Assembly: GCA_910584615.1 (NCBI GenBank)
Contig: CAJUAM010000011.1
Span: 1 to 64,000, forward strand
Source: an uncultured Dorea sp.
GTDB taxonomy: Bacteria > Bacillota > Clostridia > Lachnospirales > Lachnospiraceae
DNA length: 64,000 nucleotides
Reading direction: 5' to 3'
In this document: piece after piece, positions 53,360 to 61,972 of the stretch
Layout: each line of letters opens with the position of its first letter
Position numbering within the stretch: the stretch's first letter is position 1
The notes under the pieces: model-generated
Seen by the model: only the letters and a program-made list of their open reading frames with translations
What the model was told of the DNA's origin: nothing
Databases searched by the model: none
Program-made: the position numbers and the translations under genes

Positions 53360-54084
53360 ATACTCATCACTCCCGTTCCAATCATATTTCCATAAAGGCA
53401 GTCCATAAATTCCGGAAAACTAAGCATCATATAACCAATGATTGCATACGGGATTACTGCCATTACTTTAAATTCATACCGCTTTGCCGCAAGAAGTGTA
53501 TCTATCTCCCGTCTGACATCTATCTTATCTCCAATCTGGTTCACCGTATTTTGAATAATTACTATCATATCACCTCCGCTCCGCTTTGCCGCGGCAAATA
53601 CATTTGCAAAGTTGCGTACATCTTCTAACCGAATCCTTTTTGCAAAATCTTCAAAAATACGCTCTGCCGGCACCTTAATATATACCTGCTGTATCATAAA
53701 GTTTAATTCTTTGCAGATCATCTCATCTTCCGGGTACATAAGAAGCATTTCTTTCCGCGTTTCCTTTAATGCATTCTCTACGGAATAACCCGTTTGCAGG
53801 GATGCGGCCATACTTTGGATGGCTTCTTTAAACTGCGCCAAAAACTCACTTTTCCTTTTCTCCATGCACTCTCTTTCCAAATTCCGGTAGTACCATACTC
53901 CCAAAGGCCAACAAATGATAAGCGGCCAGGTTGAACGATAATAAACCCATACTGTCAGAACCAGAATTCCCAATACTTTACAAAATATCAATACCTTTTG
54001 CCGTTTCTTTATAGCCTGCCGCCAACAGTTTTCCTGTGTGCGTAAGCCCATGAATCTTTTTCCAAACTCCCTGAATCTTTCCAT
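53296..54084 (-). CDS. TadB-like inner membrane platform protein
   Basis: The 262-residue protein has hydrophobic segments near the N-terminus and a T2SSF domain with AIQSMAASLQTGYSVENAL and FANVFAAAKRSGGDMIVII, ending in two membrane helices. GGGAG six bases before the ATG at 54084 sets the start. It overlaps the end of the tadA-like gene by 107 bp, unusually long. Confidence 0.85.
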   Translation of the reverse strand: MERFREFGKRFMGLRTQENCWRQAIKKRQKVLIFCKVLGILVLTVWVYYRSTWPLIICWPLGVWYYRNLERECMEKRKSEFLAQFKEAIQSMAASLQTGYSVENALKETRKEMLLMYPEDEMICKELNFMIQQVYIKVPAERIFEDFAKRIRLEDVRNFANVFAAAKRSGGDMIVIIQNTVNQIGDKIDVRREIDTLLAAKRYEFKVMAVIPYAIIGYMMLSFPEFMDCLYGNMIGTGVMSICLLIYMTAYAIGVKLVKIEV

Positions 54085-55210
54085 TCTTTTCTCCCGTTTC
54101 CTCAAAACGATAGATTGGCTGAAGAAGAATCTCTCCGTCCTGATAGTCTAAAATTTCCGTTACCTCCAGCACCTTTCTGCTTCTATCCCTAAGTCTTCCT
54201 AAATGAACGATCAGATCAATACCAGAAGCAATCTGTTTGCGGATCGCCGGAAGCGGAAGCTCCATTCCCATAAGTACCATTGTTTCTATACGGCTCAGCA
54301 TATCTTTCGGACTATTGGCATGCCCAGTGCTGAGACTTCCGTCATGGCCTGTATTAAGCGCCTGCAGCATATCGATCGCCTCCGCCGAACGCACCTCTCC
54401 GACGATGATCCTTGTCGGCCGCATACGCAGAGCTGACTTAATCAGATCCCGTATCGTAACTTCCCCGGTTCCCTCCGCATTGGCATTTCTGGCTTCTAGA
54501 CTTACCAGATTCGCAACGCCTAATATCTTAAGCTCTGCATTATCTTCAATGGTAATAATTCTCTCATCTTTTGGAATATACTGCGAAAGTGCATTTAAGA
54601 ATGTGGTTTTCCCTGAGCCGGTTCCACCACTAATGAAAATATTGTAGCCAGCTGTCACATAGATTGCTAAGATTCCGGCAACTTCTTTGCTGAGTGAATT
54701 CCATGAAATAAGCTGCTCCATTGTAAAAGCTTCTTTCGGAAATTTTCGGATTGTGACAATTGGTCCATTTAATGCCACTGGATCCAGAATAACATTCACT
54801 CTTGATCCGTCTGACAGTCTGGCATCCACAATCGGAGAGGCTTCATTCACCAGGCGATTTGACCCCGCTGCAATCTGCTGAATAACATCCTCTAGTTTTT
54901 CTTTCGATAAAAATCTTTTCTCAGACTGATATAATCTGCCGCCCTTTTCATAAAAAATATTCTGCGTACCGTTAATCATAACTTCTGTAATCTCTTCATC
55001 CTCCAGAAATTCTTGCAGCAGGTCCAATTTACGAAAAGCGTTGAACAATTCTTTTCCAAGCACGGTTCTATCATTAAGGGATATATATTCCCTCTCTCCA
55101 GCTTCTTTTAATACCTGATGTATAATCCTGGTCAGCTCTTCATCTTCTACCTCCCGTGTCAAATCCAATTCTTCAAGGATCCTTGCATGGAGCTGCTCCG
55201 CTTCAATCAT
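53978..55210 (-). CDS. TadA/CpaF-type secretion ATPase
   Basis: The 410-residue ATPase powers pilus assembly. It has Walker A ISGGTGSGKTTFLNAL, the Asp-box/Walker B region RMRPTRIIVGEVRSAEAID and HDGSLSTGHANSP. AAGGGGG precedes the ATG, which overlaps the tadZ-like stop as ATGA. The last 35 residues (after RPIYRFEETG) run through the start of the tadB-like gene and look poorly constrained. Confidence 0.93.
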   Translation of the reverse strand: MIEAEQLHARILEELDLTREVEDEELTRIIHQVLKEAGEREYISLNDRTVLGKELFNAFRKLDLLQEFLEDEEITEVMINGTQNIFYEKGGRLYQSEKRFLSKEKLEDVIQQIAAGSNRLVNEASPIVDARLSDGSRVNVILDPVALNGPIVTIRKFPKEAFTMEQLISWNSLSKEVAGILAIYVTAGYNIFISGGTGSGKTTFLNALSQYIPKDERIITIEDNAELKILGVANLVSLEARNANAEGTGEVTIRDLIKSALRMRPTRIIVGEVRSAEAIDMLQALNTGHDGSLSTGHANSPKDMLSRIETMVLMGMELPLPAIRKQIASGIDLIVHLGRLRDRSRKVLEVTEILDYQDGEILLQPIYRFEETGEKNGKIQGVWKKIHGLTHTGKLLAAGYKETAKGIDIL

Positions 55211-56121
55211 GCAGTTCCCCCTTTTCGAATGATTTTTTTCAATATATCCTCTTGCCCTAAAAGATTCACCTCTTGTTCAAACTGTAAAAGCTTGGCTTTG
55301 GAGTATTCATCTTCTAAAACAGGCATATGAATTTCTGTACAACTTTTCAAGAGCACATAGAGTTCTGGAATCCCGTCACTAATATCCAAAACCAAAGTTT
55401 CATAGATACTCTGCTTTAATATTTTATCCATCAGCCCTACCCATTCCGATCCGCGGATTTCTTTCAAATCCTCAGAAACCGCCATGGGAAGTACATAATC
55501 AAGATTCCTTTTATGGCACACCAGAGTTGTAAGCATCAATCCAAGATTTCCCTTTTCCTGTCTGGCATAATAAAGAACATCCGAAAGCGTTTGTCCATTA
55601 TGTTCAAAATGTCCTCCCAATCCCGCAAAAATTTCCAGGTTCAGATACAGTACATTTTCTGATTCAGCCAATTCCTCTCCAAGCCTTAATGCATAAATTG
55701 TTTTTCCGGCACGGTGTACAGGCGAAAACACTCCGATAATTTTTTTCTTATTTGCAGAAATCCCCTGCACCATATCTCCCGTGCCAAAAACATCTGCACA
55801 CTCTCGGATAATACTGCTAAGCATCCGTTCTCCTGACTGGTATTTATACAACACAGGAAATTCTGTCTTTTCTTTTAACTTATCTCCTCCGCTTAATATA
55901 AATACTTTTTCTGCTTTTACTTTTTCCTGTACTTCCTTTTCGTACTCCGCTGCCACCAGCAAAATATCTGGACGTATTTCTTTTCCCAGAGCTTCGGCAT
56001 GACTGATACTGCTGCATACATGAACTTGAAGCATCAACTCCTTTTTCCTCATAAAAAACATGGCAAGGGCTTTAGCATACTCCTCTTCTGTATCACATAC
56101 TACAAGATTCTTACTTTTCAC
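55207..56121 (-). CDS. TadZ/CpaE-like localisation protein
   Basis: The 304-residue protein joins a receiver-like N-terminal domain (KNLVVCDTEEEYAKALAMFF, RPDILLVAAEY) to a MinD/ParA-like ATPase domain with KIIGVFSPVHRAGKTIYALRL, a deviant Walker A in which the first Lys/Gly positions are altered, and TLVLDISDG. TadZ proteins place the pilus machine in the cell. GTG at 56121 has AGGAG nine bases upstream. First gene of the Tad operon. Confidence 0.82.
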   Translation of the reverse strand: MKSKNLVVCDTEEEYAKALAMFFMRKKELMLQVHVCSSISHAEALGKEIRPDILLVAAEYEKEVQEKVKAEKVFILSGGDKLKEKTEFPVLYKYQSGERMLSSIIRECADVFGTGDMVQGISANKKKIIGVFSPVHRAGKTIYALRLGEELAESENVLYLNLEIFAGLGGHFEHNGQTLSDVLYYARQEKGNLGLMLTTLVCHKRNLDYVLPMAVSEDLKEIRGSEWVGLMDKILKQSIYETLVLDISDGIPELYVLLKSCTEIHMPVLEDEYSKAKLLQFEQEVNLLGQEDILKKIIRKGGTA

Positions 56122-56237
56122 ATACTATCACTCCTGTTCCTCATATTTGGCAATTTTGCTTTTTCTTGTGAATCTTCGCCGATACTGGCTTGAATTCTTT
56201 GAATTTCGTGAAACTATCAATAGATAAACAATCAGAT

Positions 56238-56259
56238 ACAAGTCCTTGACTCGACTTGT
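56238..56259. promoter_or_regulatory. palindrome at the Tad operon promoter, candidate operator
   Basis: ACAAGTC-N8-GACTTGT is a perfect 7-bp inverted repeat lying 8 bp downstream of the -10 element, across the expected transcription start. It could bind a repressor or form a hairpin at the 5' end of the mRNA. Confidence 0.5.
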
Positions 56260-56266
56260 GAGACCG

Positions 56267-56295
56267 ATTATAGTCTTTCATTCCTCATCTGTCTA
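56267..56295 (-). promoter_or_regulatory. promoter of the Tad operon
   Basis: TAGACA at 56290-56295, a 17-bp spacer and TATAAT at 56267-56272 on the minus strand. It would give a leader of about 140 nt before the tadZ-like start. The 56122-56429 stretch contains this, the palindrome and a terminator, and no gene. Confidence 0.65.
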
Positions 56296-56384
56296 CTGTT
56301 TTTTTCAAAAAGAATAATCTTTGTGAATACTTACTAAATTTCAAAGGAAAATTTCTCCAATTATTCCAATAAGATTTTTTTTAC

Positions 56385-56422
56385 TAAAAAGCTGCGGTAA
56401 AAACAATATTTCCACCGCAGCT
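56385..56422 (-). terminator. intrinsic terminator of the amino-acid ABC operon
   Basis: On the minus strand AGCTGCGGT pairs perfectly with ACCGCAGCT around a 15-nt loop, followed by TTTTAG. It lies 8 bp past the ATPase stop. Confidence 0.85.
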
Positions 56423-56429
56423 AAAAAAA

Positions 56430-57164
56430 TCATCTCAATTTTTCTAAAAATCTCTTTGTACGTTCATTTTGGGGACTCAAAAACAATTTTTCTGGTGTGC
56501 CTTCTTCTAAAATCACACCATTATCCATAAAAAGAACTCTGTCAGCTATTTCCTGCGCAAAACGCATCTCATGCGTTACGATCAACATCGTCCGTTTATG
56601 TTCTTTTGCCAGCCTTCGGATAATTTCTAAGATACCTGTAACCAGCTCTGGATCCAGCGAAGAGGTCGGTTCATCAAACAGCATTATGATCGGATCAACT
56701 GCCATAGCCCTTGCTATCCCTACCCTTTGCTGCTGTCCGCCTGATAACCGGGATGGATATTCATCAACCTTATCTGTAAGACCTACCTGATGAATATATT
56801 CCAGCGCTTTTTCCTGTGCTTCCTGCCTATTCATTTTTTGTACGGAAGTCATGGGCAGCATCACATTTTGCAATACAGTCTTATTTTTAAAAATATTATA
56901 ATTCTGAAACACCATGGAGGCCTTCATCCTGAAATTTCTGATCTCTTTTTCAGTGCAGACTTCTGCGTCAACTTTTATCCCGTCTATTTCTAATATTCCC
57001 TTTTCAGGCTTTTCAATAAAATTAATACACCGCAAAAATGTTGACTTTCCCATTCCTGACGGTCCGATAACCGCGACAACCTCTCCTTCTTCTGCCGCGA
57101 AATCTATCCCTTTTAAAACCTGAAGGTCTCCGAATCTTTTATGGAGGTTTTGTATTTTGATCAT
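56430..57164 (-). CDS. polar amino-acid ABC transporter ATPase
   Basis: The 244-residue ATPase of the GlnQ/ArtP group has Walker A GPSGMGKSTFLRC, signature LSGGQQQRVGIARAMA, Walker B IMLFDEPTSSLDPE and the H-loop VTHEMRFAQEIADRVLFMD. Its start overlaps the end of the DUF169 gene as ATGA. It ends the operon of binding protein, permease, DUF169 and ATPase. Confidence 0.95.
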   Translation of the reverse strand: MIKIQNLHKRFGDLQVLKGIDFAAEEGEVVAVIGPSGMGKSTFLRCINFIEKPEKGILEIDGIKVDAEVCTEKEIRNFRMKASMVFQNYNIFKNKTVLQNVMLPMTSVQKMNRQEAQEKALEYIHQVGLTDKVDEYPSRLSGGQQQRVGIARAMAVDPIIMLFDEPTSSLDPELVTGILEIIRRLAKEHKRTMLIVTHEMRFAQEIADRVLFMDNGVILEEGTPEKLFLSPQNERTKRFLEKLR

Positions 57165-57985
57165 TCTGTCTCCCTAACTCTCAATTGCTCGTATCTCTGC
57201 GGATTTACATATGCCTTTCCCTCTTTACCATAATGAAGATCATCATCAATCAGAACACCAAGCTCATCCGGTCTTTGGATCCGCTGCCTGATCGCTTTTT
57301 TTCTCTCCGGATATTCGATATAATTCAGTGTTTCAATAATACCTTCAGTCAATGGCGAAAGCTGCTGAATAGGAATCCCTACACCCATCTCGTCATCCTG
57401 CCAGCCGCACATCTTTCGGGTTCCGGCACACAGAACCGAGAAATTCAAATCATTTTTTTCAAACGGACTAGCTGTCAAATCCGCACAAACCCCCTGATTC
57501 CCAGCCATACATAAGTGCTTAGGAATGCCGTATTTATAAGAATAACCTTCTACAACCCTCATGAGCTGATACGCATTCACCATAAACAATGCAACATCCG
57601 CCTCCTCCATCTCCTCTAGCGGACCAGCCTCAATACCATATATCCTCTGCCTGATGCGAGAAATATCTTTAGTAACTGCCTTTGCCACTGCTCTGCTTTC
57701 ATATAATTTAATGCTGTAATAACGCTCCCCAGACTCCACACATTCCATTTCTTTATCTAATCCCAGCGCTTCCAGAGCACACCTGCACGCAAAGTTTTCT
57801 GAAAAAGCCTTAAAATGTCCACCAGCCATAGCTTTTTGAATCATCATGCAATAGCTGGTTTTTTTCCCATATTCTTCAATATCTAAGCTTTCATATTCTG
57901 TTTTAAAATATAAAAATCTAACACCAACAATTTTTCGTTTTAACCCTAACGCTTTATCCAGACGTTCAACATCATATTTTTTCAT
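57161..57985 (-). CDS. DUF169 family protein
   Basis: The 274-residue protein matches the DUF169 family in layout: VGVRFLYF near the start, a cysteine-rich part FSENFACRCALEALGL, NAYQLMRVVEGYSYKYG, and CAGTRKMCGWQDDEMGVGIP. The family is often linked to metal or redox enzymes but has no assigned reaction. TAGGAG precedes the ATG. It is embedded between permease and ATPase genes and translationally coupled to the ATPase, so it should serve the transported compound. Confidence 0.83.
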   Translation of the reverse strand: MKKYDVERLDKALGLKRKIVGVRFLYFKTEYESLDIEEYGKKTSYCMMIQKAMAGGHFKAFSENFACRCALEALGLDKEMECVESGERYYSIKLYESRAVAKAVTKDISRIRQRIYGIEAGPLEEMEEADVALFMVNAYQLMRVVEGYSYKYGIPKHLCMAGNQGVCADLTASPFEKNDLNFSVLCAGTRKMCGWQDDEMGVGIPIQQLSPLTEGIIETLNYIEYPERKKAIRQRIQRPDELGVLIDDDLHYGKEGKAYVNPQRYEQLRVRETE

Positions 57986-57994
57986 CCAATACTC

Positions 57995-58675
57995 CTATAA
58001 ATACTTACATATTCTGCGTTCCATTAATTTTAATATCCTGTCGATCACAACCAGCACTACCCAGTATACAATCCCCACGGCTATATATGCCTCAAAAAAA
58101 TTTAGACTCGACGCACCCATCATCTTTGCCTGAGATAATAATTCTACAACTCCTATCGTAAAACCGATCGCCGTATTTTTGATCATTGTAATAAATGAAT
58201 TTCCCAAAGACGGAAATGCTGCCACAAAAGCCTGCGGCAGTATGATTTCTTTATACATCGCAGCAGGGCTTAAACCAATGGATAAACCGGCCTCCTTCTG
58301 CCCTTTATCAACAGAAAGCAGTCCTCCTCTTATGATCTCCGATATAAAAGCAGACGAATTCATGGCAATCGTTATAACAAGCGCCGTACTCCCGGTAACA
58401 TTTTTCATAAAATCAAATAATTGCGGCAGTCCAAAATAAAAAATAAACAGCTGTGTAATATAAGGCGTGGAACGGAAATAAGAAATATAAATACCCGCCA
58501 GCCCTCTTATAACACGATTTTTAGAAGTATAACAAATCTCTAAAAAAAGTCCCAGAACAAACGCCGCCATAAAGGCTATCATCCCAAGCCACAAAGTATA
58601 TGGAATTTTTAAAACAAGCTTCGGAAAACACGAAACAAAAAACTCATTATCAAATCTCACGCGTTCTATCCCCAT
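57995..58675 (-). CDS. polar amino-acid ABC transporter permease
   Basis: The 226-residue HisM/GlnP-type permease has about five membrane segments and the coupling loop EAGLSIGLSPAAMYKEIILPQAF. The N-terminal LKIPYTLWLGMIAFMAAF is typical. No good ribosome site precedes the ATG at 58675; a terminator-like hairpin lies just upstream instead, so expression may be lower than that of the binding protein. Confidence 0.93.
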   Translation of the reverse strand: MGIERVRFDNEFFVSCFPKLVLKIPYTLWLGMIAFMAAFVLGLFLEICYTSKNRVIRGLAGIYISYFRSTPYITQLFIFYFGLPQLFDFMKNVTGSTALVITIAMNSSAFISEIIRGGLLSVDKGQKEAGLSIGLSPAAMYKEIILPQAFVAAFPSLGNSFITMIKNTAIGFTIGVVELLSQAKMMGASSLNFFEAYIAVGIVYWVVLVVIDRILKLMERRICKYL

Positions 58676-58687
58676 GTAATCTAATTA

Positions 58688-58718
58688 TAAAAAGAGCACT
58701 CCCGTAAAAGGACTGCCC
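58688..58718 (-). terminator. intercistronic stem-loop after the binding-protein gene
   Basis: On the minus strand GGGCAGTCC pairs with GGAGTGCTC at 8 of 9 positions (one G-U pair) around a 7-nt loop, followed by TTTTTATAA. It lies between the binding-protein stop and the permease start. Confidence 0.65.
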
Positions 58719-58730
58719 TTACTCACCGGC

Positions 58731-59558
58731 TTACTCTGCAATATCTGTCACATCACGATGATAATACTGCTCAGACAACTTTGCAAGTGTCCCGTCTTCT
58801 CTCATCTCCTTAATTGCTGTATTGAATGACTCAATCACATCTGGTTTCGCATCCTTCGAAAATGGAAATGCCTGATAATCTATAATGATTGGATCCCCAA
58901 CTAATTTAAAATTGTATTCTCCCTTTTCGTTAATGGAATCAAATGACAGTTCCGTAATAGGAAATGCATCATAATGGCCGACTGCCAACTCATCGTATAT
59001 ATTTCCGGATGTAACTACCAGTTCAATCTTCTTATCATCCGGAAGATCGGCATTATAATCATTAAAAAATGTCTCTAAAACTGTTCCGAATTCAATACAT
59101 ACTTTTCTTCCTTGAAGACCGTCCACGGACTCTGCTTTATCATCATCACGGACTGCCATACGTATCTTATTAGCAGCATATTTTTCTGTAAAGGTATATG
59201 TCTTTTCCCTCTCTTCTGTTACAGAAACCTGTCCTGCGATCGTATCGTATTTTCCACTGTCAAGCCCTGAGAACATAGCGCTGTAGTCGTCAGATAACTC
59301 CCACTTAACTTTAAGCCCTGAACGTTTGGCAATTTCCTCGATCAGATCATGTTCAAATCCGGTCAGATCGCCATTATCATCCGTATAGATAATTGGATAA
59401 AAACTGCCGTTTCCTACGACCGTAATCTCCTTTTTTTCTCCGTCCTCGGCATTATCCTCTTTTTCCTTGGTTTCCCCAGCCGAACCGGAACTACATCCCA
59501 TAACTAATGCTGCACTCATTGAAATGCAAAGCAGCATGCCGATCAATTTTTTTCTCAT
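58731..59558 (-). CDS. polar amino-acid ABC transporter substrate-binding lipoprotein
   Basis: The 275-residue protein has a lipoprotein signal (SAALVMGCSSGSAG) and a class 3 solute-binding fold: GFEHDLIEEIAKRSGLKVKWEL, KYDTIAGQVSVTEEREKTYTFT and NTAIKEMREDGTLAKLSEQYY. It probably binds a polar amino acid or a related compound. GAGGAG precedes the ATG. It is the first gene of the operon, downstream of the promoter at 59591-59619. Confidence 0.94.
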   Translation of the reverse strand: MRKKLIGMLLCISMSAALVMGCSSGSAGETKEKEDNAEDGEKKEITVVGNGSFYPIIYTDDNGDLTGFEHDLIEEIAKRSGLKVKWELSDDYSAMFSGLDSGKYDTIAGQVSVTEEREKTYTFTEKYAANKIRMAVRDDDKAESVDGLQGRKVCIEFGTVLETFFNDYNADLPDDKKIELVVTSGNIYDELAVGHYDAFPITELSFDSINEKGEYNFKLVGDPIIIDYQAFPFSKDAKPDVIESFNTAIKEMREDGTLAKLSEQYYHRDVTDIAE

Positions 59559-59590
59559 ACGTTATCTCCTCTTCATGTAATAATAATCTC

Positions 59591-59619
59591 AATATATCAT
59601 TTCCAACACATGATAACAA
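59591..59619 (-). promoter_or_regulatory. promoter of the amino-acid ABC operon
   Basis: TTGTTA at 59614-59619, a 17-bp spacer and TATATT at 59591-59596 on the minus strand, about 33 bp before the start codon. Confidence 0.65.
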
Positions 59620-59621
59620 AT

Positions 59622-59639
59622 TGATTATTCAAATAATCA
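59622..59639. promoter_or_regulatory. palindrome upstream of the ABC operon promoter
   Basis: TGATTATT-CA-AATAATCA is a perfect 8-bp inverted repeat with a 2-bp spacer, lying two bases upstream of the -35 element. It is a candidate operator or activator site. Confidence 0.5.
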
Positions 59640-59774
59640 TCATTGTTTTATTTATTTTATCTATAAATCAGAGCTGGATTTTTAAACTTTTTTACTTTCT
59701 TCTTGATAAGATATCCCTGTATCCTATATGATAAATATGAATAATTATTATACTACCATTAGAAAGGCTGCCCC

Positions 59775-60488
59775 ATGAAATTAAATTATCTTTCCCGGAA
59801 TCACCTGACACTAAAACGCATTCCTTTTCCTGACATGGATACAATTGATATCTGTATTTTTTCTATTAAAAACTTTTCTTATCTATCAGACAGTGTGAAT
59901 ATACTTTCTGCCCAGGAACAAAAAAAAGGTGCTTCTTTTGCTCAGGAAAAAGACCGGCTCCGCTTTATTGGAAGCCGCATTCTTCTGCGCAGAATCATAA
60001 GTCTGTATCTTGATTATCCAGCAAAAAAACTTTCATTTCAAACCGGTTCGCATGGAAAACCGTATTTATCCTCTGACGAGAAGGATTTTCCAGAGATATA
60101 CTTTAACCTGTCACATTCTGGTGAATTTATTGCTCTTGCTTTTTCTCTGAGCTCTCCTGTCGGAATTGATATTGAAACGGTACGGGCGAATATCAATTCC
60201 GAAACTTTAGTCCGCCGTTTCTTTCATCCGGATGAATATTCTGAATTTCTCAAGCTGGATGAAAAAAAACAGCAGGAATTTGTATTTCGCAGATGGACTG
60301 TGCGCGAAGCATTTTTAAAAGGAATCGGAACCGGTTTATCCGTTTCTCCGGATTCCTTTTACGTACAGGCCCTCTCCTCCATGTTCTGCATTAAAAAAGG
60401 CCAGAAAGATTACTCTCTCTGGCGCATAAAACCAATACCTGTACCTGGCAGTTATTTTTGCAGCATCGCATATAAAATACCAAAATGA
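59775..60488 (+). CDS. 4'-phosphopantetheinyl transferase (Sfp-like)
   Basis: The 237-residue enzyme transfers phosphopantetheine from CoA to carrier proteins. It has the Sfp motifs YFNLSHSGEFIALAFS, PVGIDIETVRA (metal Asp and Glu) and FRRWTVREAFLKGIGTGLS, where the usual WxxKEA reads WTVREA. AGAAAGG precedes the ATG. No NRPS, PKS or carrier protein gene is in the window, so its partner is unknown. Single plus-strand gene. Confidence 0.9.
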   Translation: MKLNYLSRNHLTLKRIPFPDMDTIDICIFSIKNFSYLSDSVNILSAQEQKKGASFAQEKDRLRFIGSRILLRRIISLYLDYPAKKLSFQTGSHGKPYLSSDEKDFPEIYFNLSHSGEFIALAFSLSSPVGIDIETVRANINSETLVRRFFHPDEYSEFLKLDEKKQQEFVFRRWTVREAFLKGIGTGLSVSPDSFYVQALSSMFCIKKGQKDYSLWRIKPIPVPGSYFCSIAYKIPK

Positions 60489-60524
60489 CAAATGTCATCA
60501 ACAGTCTGATATTACAGCTTATAA

Positions 60525-60731
60525 TCAACCGCCTGTGTAAAAAGCAATCCCATATAGCAGCGCTACTCCCGGTGTTCCAAAGACCCCGGTTGTCGCAAAA
60601 GTAACGGGGTTTAACCCCACCTGCGCAGAAATCCCTTTCGACACAAGAAACTGATTAATAAAAAATATAAAAGCCATCCCCACTACTGCGCGAATCAAAA
60701 ACTGAACAATAAAAGAGGTTTTCTGCTCCAA
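60525..60731 (-). CDS. bofA: BofA family pro-sigma-K processing regulator
   Basis: The 68-residue membrane protein resembles BofA, which in Bacillus holds the SpoIVFB protease inactive until sigma-K is needed. It has a hydrophobic N-terminal helix (VVGMAFIFFINQFLVSKG) and the conserved C-terminal GTPGVALLYGIAFYTGG-like segment. The start is TTG at 60731, with a GGGGG run 12 bases upstream, so the start is not firm. Confidence 0.82.
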   Translation of the reverse strand: MEQKTSFIVQFLIRAVVGMAFIFFINQFLVSKGISAQVGLNPVTFATTGVFGTPGVALLYGIAFYTGG

Positions 60732-60801
60732 TTTAAAAGCGCCCCCGTTTTCATCTTTTGTTCATATATATTCGGTCATTACGTATAATATGACAGCATG
60801 T

Positions 60802-61290
60802 TTATAAATTTATCTTTATCTCCCGCTTTGTCTCATGATACTCGTGATAATTCACTCCTGCGGCATCAAACATTCTCATGGAAGCTTTCACAGACGGCGT
60901 ATCTTCATACTTGTTGGACCCATAGATCACTTCCTTGATTCCGCTCTGGATAATTGCTTTCGCGCACTCATTGCAGGGAAACAACGACACGTACAGCTTC
61001 GCTCCTTCAAGGCTCCCGCCCCGGTAATTTAAGATTGCATTCAATTCACTGTGTACTGTATATAAATATTTCGTCTCCAACGGATCGTCCCCTTCTCGTG
61101 CCCATGGAAAATTGTCGTCCGAGCAGCCCATAGGAAGACCATTATATCCCATGGACAAAATCTTATTATCCTGGCTCACGATACAACATCCCACCTGCGT
61201 ATTCGGATCCTTCGAACGCATTCCTGAAAGAAGGGCAACTCCCATAAAATATTCATCCCAGCTGATATAGTCCATTCTTTTTTCTCCCAT
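60802..61290 (-). CDS. deoxycytidylate deaminase (ComEB-like)
   Basis: The 162-residue zinc enzyme deaminates dCMP to dUMP for dTTP synthesis. It has MGYNGLPMGCSDD, zinc His and Glu in TVHSELNAILN, and FPCNECAKAIIQSG for the cysteines. Two starts five codons apart both have good ribosome sites (AGGAG and GGGAG). It is upstream of bofA and downstream of upp. Confidence 0.93.
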   Translation of the reverse strand: MGEKRMDYISWDEYFMGVALLSGMRSKDPNTQVGCCIVSQDNKILSMGYNGLPMGCSDDNFPWAREGDDPLETKYLYTVHSELNAILNYRGGSLEGAKLYVSLFPCNECAKAIIQSGIKEVIYGSNKYEDTPSVKASMRMFDAAGVNYHEYHETKREIKINL

Positions 61291-61328
61291 CCGACCTTCT
61301 CCTTAATCACATTTCCAAACATCTTATA

Positions 61329-61958
61329 TTATTTTGTACCAAATATACGGTCTCCCGCATCTCCAAGTCCGGGAACAATATATTTATGTTCATCCAGACA
61401 CTCATCCAACGCGCCAATATACAAATCCACATCCGGATGCTCTTTCTGCATATACTCCACTCCCTCCGGAGCCGCAATAATACACATAAAACGTATATTT
61501 TTTACACCTTTCTCCTTCAAAAGCTGGATCGCCGCCACACTGGAACCTCCTGTAGCTAACATTGGATCTACTACAAACACTTCTCTTTCTCCGCAGTCTG
61601 CCGGAAGCTTGCAATAATATTCTACTGGCTTAAACGTCTCCGGATCACGGTACAAACCTATATGTCCCACTTTTGCTGTCGGAATGATGCTAAGCATCCC
61701 GTCTACCATCCCAAGTCCCGCGCGCAGGATAGGTACAACTGCCAGTTTTTTTCCGCAAAGCTCCTTTCCGATCATTTCACAGATCGGCGTTTTTATCTTT
61801 ACATCCCCTAGCTTCAGATTCCTGGTTGCCTCATAACACATCAGCGAGGCAATCTCCCCGACAATTGCCCGAAATTCCTTTGATCCAAGTTCCTCCCTGC
61901 GTATGCAGGTAATTTTATGCTGTATCAAAGGATGCTCCATAACTTGTACTTTTCCCAT
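61329..61958 (-). CDS. upp: uracil phosphoribosyltransferase
   Basis: The 209-residue salvage enzyme makes UMP from uracil and PRPP. It has PILRAGLGMVDGML and the PRPP loop VVDPMLATGGSSVAAIQLL, and ends with PGLGDAGDRIFGT. AAGGAGAG precedes the ATG. It is 14 bp from ywlC and probably co-transcribed with it. Confidence 0.96.
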   Translation of the reverse strand: MGKVQVMEHPLIQHKITCIRREELGSKEFRAIVGEIASLMCYEATRNLKLGDVKIKTPICEMIGKELCGKKLAVVPILRAGLGMVDGMLSIIPTAKVGHIGLYRDPETFKPVEYYCKLPADCGEREVFVVDPMLATGGSSVAAIQLLKEKGVKNIRFMCIIAAPEGVEYMQKEHPDVDLYIGALDECLDEHKYIVPGLGDAGDRIFGTK

Positions 61959-61972
61959 AATGTTTTCTCTCC

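Noticed and set aside
59775..60488. PPTase gene as a sign of a secondary-metabolite cluster
   Set aside because: No NRPS, PKS or carrier-protein gene is in the window; such PPTases are also found alone.
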